From positions 1-7,569 of the forward strand of contig VGSD01000133.1 of NCBI GenBank assembly GCA_016875155.1: 7,569 nt of DNA, read 5' to 3'. The position numbers and the translations under genes were made by a program. Positions within the stretch are counted from its first letter, which is position 1. Each line of letters opens with the position of its first letter. The stretch comes from Deltaproteobacteria bacterium. Its GTDB lineage: Bacteria > Desulfobacterota > BSN033 > UBA1163. Shown here piece after piece: positions 1 to 4,819 of the stretch. The notes under the pieces are model-generated. The model was not told the origin of the DNA. It searched no databases and was given only the letters and a program-made list of their open reading frames with translations.

Positions 1-48
1 GTTACCTTTACCGTTAGACTATACTTTTCTTTGAATCCATAAATCCTA

Positions 49-75
49 TTGACATCTGGTTCAATTCTTTATAAA
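49..75 (+). promoter_or_regulatory. Putative sigma-70 promoter of pyrE
   Basis: A perfect -35 hexamer TTGACA (49-54) is followed after a 15-bp spacer by TATAAA (70-75). Transcription would start near 82, giving a leader of about 20 nt. The spacer is shorter than the usual 16-18 bp, which lowers confidence. No attenuator or other leader structure fits in so short a leader. The TTG inside the -35 box could be mistaken for an in-frame start codon of pyrE. Confidence 0.55.
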
Positions 76-93
76 AGTGGTAAAAACATTTCT

Positions 94-99
94 GGAGGG
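94..99 (+). promoter_or_regulatory. Ribosome binding site deciding the pyrE start
   Basis: GGAGGG lies three bases before ATG 103-105. It supports the ATG over the in-frame TTG at 49, which has no Shine-Dalgarno sequence and sits inside the probable -35 box. Confidence 0.7.
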
Positions 100-102
100 C
101 AT

Positions 103-774
103 ATGATCCTCGGGATCGAAGAGATTGAAAAAAAGGTATGGGAGGAGGAAAAACTTTTTCTGACCAAACAAGTCGGAATCCTCTTAATCAAGAACGATGC
201 CATTAAATTTGGCGACTACATCCTGGCTTCGGGAAAGAAAAGCCCTTATTATATTGATCTGAGGCTAACCATCTCCAGTCCGATTACCATGGACTGGATC
301 GCCAACTCCTTGACACGGATCGTTGTGAATGAAATCGGCAAGGATAAGGTCGATAAAATATTAGGAGTGCCTACAGCAGGGGTTCCATTTGCCACCATGG
401 TCAGCCAGAAGTTAGGTATTCCCCTCATTTATTACCGCCAGGCCCGGAAAGAACATGGCGTGAGAAAGAAGATCGAAGGCACCTTGGGCCGAAACGACAG
501 GGTGCTCATCGTGGATGACCTCATCACTACAGGAGAGAGTGTGATTGAGGCGACGGAAGTGGTTAGAGATCAAGGCGGCGTGGTTAATGAATTGGTTGTC
601 CTGCTTGACCGTGAGCAGGGAGGAAGGGAAAGGCTTAGGGCATCCCGAATTGAACCTCATGCCCTATTTAAAATATCGGATGCCATGGACTGGCTTCACA
701 ATGTCGGTTTGATTGGTGATAAGATCTACGAGACCGTAAAAGAATATATTAAAGAAGAAAACAAGGCCTCTTAA
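103..774 (+). CDS. pyrE: Orotate phosphoribosyltransferase PyrE
   Basis: The enzyme transfers the phosphoribosyl group of PRPP to orotate, giving orotidine 5'-monophosphate, the fifth step of de novo UMP synthesis in the cytoplasm. The 223-residue product has the type I phosphoribosyltransferase PRPP loop VLIVDDLITTGES at residues 134-146. The orotate-side signature SGKKSPYYIDLR is at 43-54, and YRQARKEHG at 111-119 corresponds to the mobile catalytic loop of PyrE. Length is close to the usual 180-215 residues, with a slightly long N-terminus. ATG 103 is chosen because of GGAGGG just upstream. The gene appears monocistronic: it has its own promoter, and an inverted-repeat element overlaps its TAA stop and probably ends the transcript. 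Identification is secure from the motifs. Confidence 0.96.
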   Translation: MILGIEEIEKKVWEEEKLFLTKQVGILLIKNDAIKFGDYILASGKKSPYYIDLRLTISSPITMDWIANSLTRIVVNEIGKDKVDKILGVPTAGVPFATMVSQKLGIPLIYYRQARKEHGVRKKIEGTLGRNDRVLIVDDLITTGESVIEATEVVRDQGGVVNELVVLLDREQGGRERLRASRIEPHALFKISDAMDWLHNVGLIGDKIYETVKEYIKEENKAS

Positions 775-893
775 GAAATTGGGGACGGGTTCGTATTTTC
801 TTACATATCTTAGCGAATCTTTGAAATTCTTTAGTAATGCCCCAAATTTTTTGAAATAAGAATAGGAAAATATGAACCCGTCCCCAATTTCTT
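773..893. repeat. Hairpin element copy 1 (TTGGGGACGGGTTC terminal inverted repeats)
   Basis: Arms 773-800 and 866-893 are inverted repeats 28 bp long with a single mismatch (G793, a G-U wobble in RNA), flanking a 65-bp AT-rich centre. The core of each arm is AATTGGGGACGGGTTC. The left end overlaps the last two bases of the pyrE TAA stop. No transposase is encoded, so this looks like a non-autonomous MITE- or REP-like element. From memory, similar ends are associated with REP-associated tyrosine transposases in deltaproteobacteria; I could not check this. As RNA it would fold into a long hairpin and could terminate pyrE transcription. A second copy lies at 1634-1749 with an unrelated centre. 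Confidence 0.85.
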
Positions 894-1139
894 TCAATGA
901 TTGTCGAAGTGATCTGCAGGATTGTCGAAAACTCTGTTTCCCATTGAAACCAAAAAGGAAATTGCCTTTCTTCTTATTCGCCTTCCGACAAACATTTCCC
1001 TCCTGTATCTTTAATCCAATGAATTGGCCAATTGATGTCCCCATAGAAGATTGGGTGTTTTGAGCCTATCTCTGCGAAGGGGAATAAATCAAATAAACAT
1101 GAAATATCAAAAGGTTAAGCTCTTTAAATCCCTTTGGAA
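894..1139. other. Intergenic region without a convincing gene
   Basis: No open reading frame here has a ribosome binding site or recognisable protein. Two structures stand out. GATTGTCGAA occurs twice in direct orientation (899-908 and 920-929), 21 bp apart, about two helical turns. A perfect 12-bp palindrome AATTGGCCAATT sits at 1022-1033, about 180 bp upstream of the start predicted for the sigma-54 promoter at 1181. That distance would suit an upstream activator site, but this is inference. Confidence 0.4.
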
Positions 1140-1177
1140 GACTACCCGACTAACTCGACATTCAGACTATAAGACTA
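1140..1177 (+). repeat. GACTA direct-repeat array next to the sigma-54 promoter
   Basis: GACTA occurs four times, starting at 1140, 1148, 1165 and 1173. The arrangement is GACTA-N3-GACTA, then 12 bp, then GACTA-N3-GACTA, so the unit repeats with a 25-bp period. The array ends three bases before the -24 element, spanning about -67 to -30 relative to the predicted start. It may be a regulator binding array. The regulator is unknown and no protein for it is encoded in the window. Confidence 0.5.
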
Positions 1178-1180
1178 AAT

Positions 1181-1196
1181 TGGCACATCCATTGCT
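1181..1196 (+). promoter_or_regulatory. Sigma-54 (-24/-12) promoter
   Basis: TGGCAC (1181-1186), five bases, then TTGCT (1192-1196) match the RpoN consensus TGGCAC-N5-TTGCW exactly, with the invariant GG and GC dinucleotides separated by 10 bp. Transcription would begin near 1207, giving a leader of about 130 nt before the small secreted-protein gene. Sigma-54 promoters need an ATP-dependent enhancer-binding protein, so this gene is probably switched by a specific signal. No such activator is encoded here. Confidence 0.8.
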
Positions 1197-1200
1197 CTTT

Positions 1201-1262
1201 ACCCCGTTAGAAAGCCCCGTGTGAGCTATCCTAGTGGAAAGTTGAAGGCTTTCCAACGGGGT
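1201..1262 (+). promoter_or_regulatory. Leader hairpin with two alternative foldings
   Basis: ACCCCGTT (1201-1208) and GAAAGCC (1210-1216) pair with GGCTTTC (1247-1253) and AACGGGGT (1255-1262), 15 pairs around one mismatch. A competing fold pairs CCCCGT (1215-1220) with ACGGGG (1256-1261), stacked on GGAAAG (1236-1241) with CTTTCC (1249-1254). With the sigma-54 start predicted near 1207, the first arm would be mostly absent from the RNA and the second fold favoured. The role is unknown: stability element, attenuator or binding site. I do not recognise a known riboswitch class. Confidence 0.5.
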
Positions 1263-1338
1263 TTATTAAAACCAAAATGGGTCGGAAGGAGGTGAGCCCC
1301 GGTTATTCAGTCTAAAAAATTTTAAGGAGGGAAAAGGG

Positions 1339-1635
1339 ATGAAGAAAATTGGATTGGCGTTATTGGTTGGAATCTTAGTGACAGGGACAGTAACTTCAGC
1401 TTGTGCAGGCCCTTTCACCTGGCGTGAAGCCAGGCAGCAGGCGCGCATCCATAATGGGGTTAGTAATGGGTCTATCACTCCAGGGGAATTCATGCGACTT
1501 GAAGCGGAGCAGGCAAGGATTGAGGCGCACCGCCAGAAGGCTTGGTCTGATGGTGTCATGACTCCACGAGAAGCCGGTCGTCTCACAATAGAACAGAATC
1601 GGGCCAGCCGACATATCTGGAGGGCCAAACATTAA
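1339..1635 (+). CDS. Small exported protein with tandem DG-x-x-TP-x-E repeats, unknown function
   Basis: The 98-residue protein has a clear signal peptide: MKK, a hydrophobic stretch to about residue 18, then SACA, suggesting signal peptidase I cleavage after residue 23. Cys22 lacks a good lipobox, so a lipoprotein is less likely. The mature part of about 75 residues is charged, helical-looking and rich in Gln and Arg. It holds two similar units: NGSITPGEFMRL followed by EQAR (from residue 43) and DGVMTPREAGRL followed by EQNR (from residue 71). From memory, similar short proteins (DG-x-LT-x-x-E, then an ending like SRxIYRxKH) are common uncharacterised exported proteins of proteobacteria; I know no function. 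ATG 1339 has an excellent AAGGAGGG seven bases upstream. The sigma-54 promoter and structured leader suggest signal-dependent expression, perhaps an envelope response, which is inference. Its stop runs into the second hairpin element. Confidence 0.85.
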   Translation: MKKIGLALLVGILVTGTVTSACAGPFTWREARQQARIHNGVSNGSITPGEFMRLEAEQARIEAHRQKAWSDGVMTPREAGRLTIEQNRASRHIWRAKH

Positions 1636-1749
1636 ATTGGGGACGGGTTCACATTTTATCGGATCATATTATAGAAACTTAGACCTTGTTGAAAATATTC
1701 TTAAGATCCAATGAGATATGCAAAATAAATGTGAACCCGTCCCCAATTT
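1634..1749. repeat. Hairpin element copy 2 (TTGGGGACGGGTTC terminal inverted repeats)
   Basis: Perfect 23-bp inverted repeats at 1634-1656 and 1727-1749 share the AATTGGGGACGGGTTC core with the copy at 773-893. The 70-bp centre is AT-rich and does not resemble the first copy's centre. The element fills the space between the convergent small secreted-protein gene and purF, overlapping the stop of the former. The same end sequence continues to CTTT at 1750-1753, running into the purF stop. TTAA occurs at both edges (1632-1635 and 1752-1755), a possible but weak target duplication. It could act as a bidirectional terminator. No transposase is present. Confidence 0.87.
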
Positions 1750-1751
1750 CT

Positions 1752-3089
1752 TTAAAAAGAGTAGGGGTATTCACCGGTGAAGCAGGCATAACAGAAGTTT
1801 TTTTCTTCCCCCATGAGGCATTTTTTCAGTCCGTCAACGCTCAGGTAGTGTAAAGAGGTGGCATGAATGAATTTCTGGATCTCATTGACCGTATGGGAAG
1901 AGGCGACCAATTCGGATTTCTTGGGTGTATCAATGCCGAAAAAACAAGGGTTGGTGATGGGAGGGGAGCTGATCCGGACATGAACCTCCTTGGCGCCAAC
2001 GTTTCGAAACATCCTGACGATTTTTCGGCTGGTTGTGGCGCGCACGATGGAGTCGTCTACAATAACAATCTTCTTTCCCTTCAACAACTCTCTGACCGGA
2101 TTCAATTTTATCTTGACGCCAAAATGGCGGATTCGCTGATCCGGTTCGATAAAGGTTCGTCCGACATAGTGGTTCCGGATCATTCCGAGTTCAAGGGGAA
2201 GATGCGATTGTGCCGCATAACCCATGCCGGCCGGAAATCCCGAATCTGGGATGGGGACGGTCATATCCGCCGCAGCCGGCGATTCTTTGGAAAGTTGGGC
2301 ACCAAAGGTTTTTCTCATTTCATAGACATTATGGTTGAAGATGAAGCTGTCTGGGCGGGCGAAATAGATGAATTCAAAGATGCACTGATGTAGCTGTTTG
2401 TGAGGGAAGGGTTTGAAGGATTTAATTCCGGCGTCATTGATGAGAAGAATTTCTCCGGGTTCGATCTCCCTGATCCATTTGGCGCCAATGAGGTCAAAGG
2501 CGCAGGTCTCAGAGGCAATTACCGGAGAACCTTTAAGGGAGCCGAGGATTAGTGGCCTAAAACCCATGGGATCTCTTGCGGCCACCATTTCTTTGTTTGT
2601 GAGAAAGAGTAGGGAGTAGGCGCCTTCTACCTGCCGGAGGGCATGGATGGTTCGATCCAGAAACGTTTTTCCTTTTGAACGTGCGATTAGGTGAACGATG
2701 ACCTCCGTATCCATATTGGACTGGAAGATGGCTCCTTGGGATTCCAGTTTGCTCCTGATCGGAGAGGCATTGGTCAGGTTTCCATTATGGGCAATCGATA
2801 CCATGCCATTCGCATAGTCTGCCACAAATGGCTGTGCATTCTTGAGTTCACTTGAACCCGTTGTCGAATACCGGACGTGGCCTATGGAGCTTCTTCCGGA
2901 TAATCTTTTCAAGAGGTCTTTTGTGAACACTTCGGAGACCAGTCCCATCTGTCGATAGTGGTGGAGTTGGTTCCCATCGGATGAGACGATCCCGGTGCTC
3001 TCCTGGCCTCGGTGCTGAAGAGCATAGAGACCTAAATAGGCATGATTGGATGCTTCATTGTGATCATAAATGCCAAAGACACCGCACAT
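1752..3089 (-). CDS. purF: Amidophosphoribosyltransferase PurF (iron-sulfur type)
   Basis: This is the first committed enzyme of purine synthesis: glutamine plus PRPP gives 5-phosphoribosylamine. The 445-residue protein has an N-terminal Ntn-type glutaminase domain with nucleophile Cys2 exposed by Met removal, LQHRGQESTG (25-34), GHVRYSTTG (70-78) and AHNGN (100-104). The C-terminal phosphoribosyltransferase domain carries IVIVDDSIVRATTS (341-354). Cys236, Cys382, Cys433 and Cys436 match the four [4Fe-4S] ligands of Bacillus subtilis PurF, so an oxygen-sensitive cluster is likely. Unlike that enzyme there is no propeptide: AGGAGGT (3098-3104) sits eight bases before ATG 3089-3087, which directly precedes the Cys codon. 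An in-frame GTG at 3107 would overlap the binding site and is rejected. The gene has its own promoter and is convergent with the small secreted-protein gene. Confidence 0.97.
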   Translation of the reverse strand: MCGVFGIYDHNEASNHAYLGLYALQHRGQESTGIVSSDGNQLHHYRQMGLVSEVFTKDLLKRLSGRSSIGHVRYSTTGSSELKNAQPFVADYANGMVSIAHNGNLTNASPIRSKLESQGAIFQSNMDTEVIVHLIARSKGKTFLDRTIHALRQVEGAYSLLFLTNKEMVAARDPMGFRPLILGSLKGSPVIASETCAFDLIGAKWIREIEPGEILLINDAGIKSFKPFPHKQLHQCIFEFIYFARPDSFIFNHNVYEMRKTFGAQLSKESPAAADMTVPIPDSGFPAGMGYAAQSHLPLELGMIRNHYVGRTFIEPDQRIRHFGVKIKLNPVRELLKGKKIVIVDDSIVRATTSRKIVRMFRNVGAKEVHVRISSPPITNPCFFGIDTPKKSELVASSHTVNEIQKFIHATSLHYLSVDGLKKCLMGEEKNFCYACFTGEYPYSF

Positions 3090-3169
3090 CCTAACGGACC
3101 TCCTCACATAAGAAGATGATTTTTATTGAGATTGAATCAACTTTAATATCAGAAAATTGAACACTACTT

Positions 3170-3196
3170 TTAAAGTAATTTATGAAGTTACTTTAA
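3170..3196 (-). other. Small hairpin in the purF leader
   Basis: TTAAAGTAA (3170-3178) and TTACTTTAA (3188-3196) form a perfect 9-bp inverted repeat with a 9-base loop, inside the roughly 175-nt untranslated leader of purF. The stem is AT-rich and lacks a following U-run on the purF strand, so it is not an obvious terminator. I see no match to the purine riboswitch core. It could equally be a protein operator. Confidence 0.35.
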
Positions 3197-3272
3197 GGCC
3201 GTTATCGATCTTTTTTGTTTTTTCGGCAATGGGGGCGAAGCAAGGCATAAAGACTAAATAGCGGACCTAAAA

Positions 3273-3302
3273 TGTATAATGGATTATCGGATAATTTGTC
3301 AA
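3273..3302 (-). promoter_or_regulatory. purF promoter
   Basis: On the minus strand TTGACA (3302-3297), an 18-bp spacer and TATACA (3278-3273) form a good sigma-70 promoter. The start would be near 3266, leaving a leader of about 175 nt before purF. The -35 box lies about 14 bp downstream of the stop codon of the preceding gene (3316), so purF can be transcribed independently. Confidence 0.65.
3283..3295. promoter_or_regulatory. Palindromic operator candidate inside the purF promoter
   Basis: ATTATC-G-GATAAT is a perfect inverted repeat (6+1+6) lying wholly in the spacer between the -35 and -10 boxes of purF. A dimeric repressor bound there would block RNA polymerase. The sequence matches neither the Escherichia coli PurR operator nor the B. 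subtilis PurBox as I know them, so the regulator is unidentified. Confidence 0.45.
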
Positions 3303-3315
3303 CAAAAGTTCCTGA

Positions 3316-4740
3316 TTATTTTTTCACTTCTAAGCTGTTGTATCTTTCTTTTAATAACTCTATAGCTGCTTCTCTAGTTCGAATCTCGCCCTCGATCTGT
3401 TTCTCACGAATGAAATTTAAGATTTCACCCACCTTTGGTCCGGAAGGATAGCCCAGAGCCATCACATCGTGTCCGGTGACGAGGGGAGGGGGATGGACGA
3501 TATCCTTCTGCGCGAATAGTTGAAGAAGCCGAAGGCAATGGCCTTCAACGATCTCGTCAATTTGAATGGAGAGGATTCCCCGGCTTGCCTCCTTATCCCC
3601 GAGGGTGTGGAGGACGAGAAGAGGTGTTTCTTCCCCTATCTGATTGACAAGTCTTTTAAGGGCCGACTCACCGGTCTCCGATGAGAGGTTGAGGATCCTC
3701 ATATGATGTTTGATGAGATGAAGAACCCGGTTTTTCAGTGGATTGGAGAATCTCAGTCTCTCCATGATGGCCTCGGCTCTCTTGCATGAGAAGGATTCGT
3801 GGTGATAGAAGTGAATTTTCCCCTTGTCATCCTGAGAGTAAGTGTCCTGTTTTCCAAGGTCATGGAAGAGCGAGGCATAATAGAGAGCCAGCCTATCTTC
3901 ACGGGTCAGAGAGATCGTTTTTCCGGTCCGGGTCAGCCATTCGAAAGCCCAGTGTATTTTTTCGATCATCAGAAGAATATGGAAGAGGACATTGAGATGG
4001 TGGTGCTTGTCCTGGCCGAGATTTTCCAGTCCCATTAGCTCCGGCATGAGGACGAGAAGAAGCCCCAGTTCATAAAGGGATTTTATTCCGAGGTAGGGGT
4101 GAGGGGAGAGAAGGATCCGGTCCAGCTCCATCTTGACCCTTTCACCTGGGAGATGCCTCATCAAATCTTTTTTGGAAGAGATCTCCTCCTCCAGTCTGAT
4201 GTCTATTGAAAATCCTTCGAGTGTGCAGAGATAACGGATTGCCCGTAACATCCGCAAAGGGTCCTGGTCGATGGAGTGTGGAGAGACGGAACGGATCAAC
4301 TTTTTTTCAATATCATCAAACGCACCTTCGATCGCATGACAGGTCTCATCGCGAAGAGAGACCGCAATGGCATTGATGGTGAAATCCCTTCTGCGGAGAT
4401 CCTCCTCAAGAGTCTCTCCCTGAAAGAAGGTGATATCCATCGATACCTCTTTCTTCATCATTCGATAGGTGATGGTTCCTGCCTCCTCTTTTCCCACCTT
4501 AAAGAATTGAAATTGAAAAGCATGTTCCATCGTTGGAATAAAGGAAGAGCATTCTTTCGGCAGGGCAAAGTCGTAGTCCATTCCAACCTGCTGAAACCCT
4601 GACCAATGGGCTCCGAGGAGCAGGTCCCGGAGATATCCTCCCACAAGAAAGAGAGGAACTCCTTTCTCCTTTGCCAGGGTGGAAAGTTTGAAGAGGATCG
4701 GGTCATCCAGGGCCCTATGGATTAGGGTTTTTTCATCCAT
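3316..4740 (-). CDS. cca: Class II tRNA nucleotidyltransferase / poly(A) polymerase family protein with HD domain
   Basis: This family adds nucleotides to RNA 3' ends: CCA on tRNA, only CC or only A where the job is split, or poly(A). The 474-residue protein has GGYLRDLLLG (34-43), the metal-binding DYD (55-57), LRRRDFTINAIA (115-126) and DPLRMLRAIRY (160-170). A C-terminal HD domain has H246-248 and HD at 293-294, and the family's GHDVMALG is at 423-430. The stretch between GGYLRDLLLG and DYD is about six residues longer than usual. In the EDxxR nucleotide-template motif the first position is Gln (Q159-D-P-L-R163). Motifs alone do not separate CCA-, A-adding or poly(A) activity, so the symbol is tentative. 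The ATG at 4740 has no good binding site close by: the nearest, GGAGAGG (4767-4761), is 20 bases away and can pair with TCTCC near the start. The gene is divergent from the dGTPase gene and upstream of purF. Confidence 0.88.
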   Translation of the reverse strand: MDEKTLIHRALDDPILFKLSTLAKEKGVPLFLVGGYLRDLLLGAHWSGFQQVGMDYDFALPKECSSFIPTMEHAFQFQFFKVGKEEAGTITYRMMKKEVSMDITFFQGETLEEDLRRRDFTINAIAVSLRDETCHAIEGAFDDIEKKLIRSVSPHSIDQDPLRMLRAIRYLCTLEGFSIDIRLEEEISSKKDLMRHLPGERVKMELDRILLSPHPYLGIKSLYELGLLLVLMPELMGLENLGQDKHHHLNVLFHILLMIEKIHWAFEWLTRTGKTISLTREDRLALYYASLFHDLGKQDTYSQDDKGKIHFYHHESFSCKRAEAIMERLRFSNPLKNRVLHLIKHHMRILNLSSETGESALKRLVNQIGEETPLLVLHTLGDKEASRGILSIQIDEIVEGHCLRLLQLFAQKDIVHPPPLVTGHDVMALGYPSGPKVGEILNFIREKQIEGEIRTREAAIELLKERYNSLEVKK

Positions 4741-4752
4741 TGGAGATTCTAT

Positions 4753-4779
4753 TTGATTAACCTCTCCGTTTGTGATAAT
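4753..4779 (+). promoter_or_regulatory. Putative promoter of the dGTPase operon
   Basis: TTGATT (4753-4758), a 15-bp spacer and GATAAT (4774-4779) with an extended -10 TGT (4771-4773) give a start near 4786, about 34 nt before the TTG start. The TTGTGATAAT segment and geometry recur in the promoter at 7242-7268. It overlaps the leader of the divergent nucleotidyltransferase gene. Confidence 0.5.
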
Positions 4780-4791
4780 TTCCAGTTAGAG

Positions 4792-4819
4792 AATAGACGA
4801 TGGAAGGGAGGCTTGTCAA
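4792..4819 (-). promoter_or_regulatory. Putative promoter of the nucleotidyltransferase gene
   Basis: On the minus strand TTGACA (4819-4814), 16 bp, then TCTATT (4797-4792) predict a start near 4785 and a leader of about 45 nt. The promoter covers the ribosome binding site of the dGTPase gene on the other strand, so the two divergent units probably interfere or are balanced. Confidence 0.5.
4804..4811 (+). promoter_or_regulatory. Ribosome binding site supporting the dGTPase TTG start
   Basis: AAGGGAGG lies eight bases before TTG 4820-4822. No in-frame ATG occurs until within the protein (Met32), too late to leave the conserved N-terminal region intact, so TTG is the best start. Confidence 0.65.

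Noticed and set aside
49..102. N-terminal extension of PyrE from the TTG at 49
   Set aside because: The TTG is part of a TTGACA -35 box and has no binding site, while ATG 103 has GGAGGG upstream and gives a normal PyrE N-terminus.
664..1044. 126-codon minus-strand frame across the pyrE end
   Set aside because: It runs through the pyrE 3' end and both arms of the first hairpin element; it looks like a chance frame.
872..1063. 63-codon open frame between pyrE and the sigma-54 promoter
   Set aside because: It starts inside the arm of the first hairpin element, has no binding site and no recognisable protein character.
1353..1410. Lipoprotein signal in the small exported protein
   Set aside because: The residues before Cys22 (TSA) lack the Leu/Val/Ile at -3 of a lipobox, whereas A-C-A before Gly24 fits signal peptidase I.
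1266..1628. Minus-strand frames opposite the small secreted-protein gene
   Set aside because: The plus-strand frame has a strong binding site, a signal peptide and internal repeats; the opposite frames have none of these.
773..1749. CRISPR array or composite transposon
   Set aside because: There are only two repeats, each an internal inverted repeat with unlike centres, no regular spacers and no transposase between them.
1863..2393. 176-codon plus-strand frame inside purF
   Set aside because: It is antisense to a well-supported purF and its translation has no family features.
3090..3107. Six-residue N-terminal extension of PurF from GTG 3107
   Set aside because: It would bury the ribosome binding site in the coding region and remove the catalytic Cys from position 2.
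3098..3266. Purine riboswitch in the purF leader
   Set aside because: The conserved core and paired loops of that riboswitch class are not visible; only a simple AT-rich hairpin is present.
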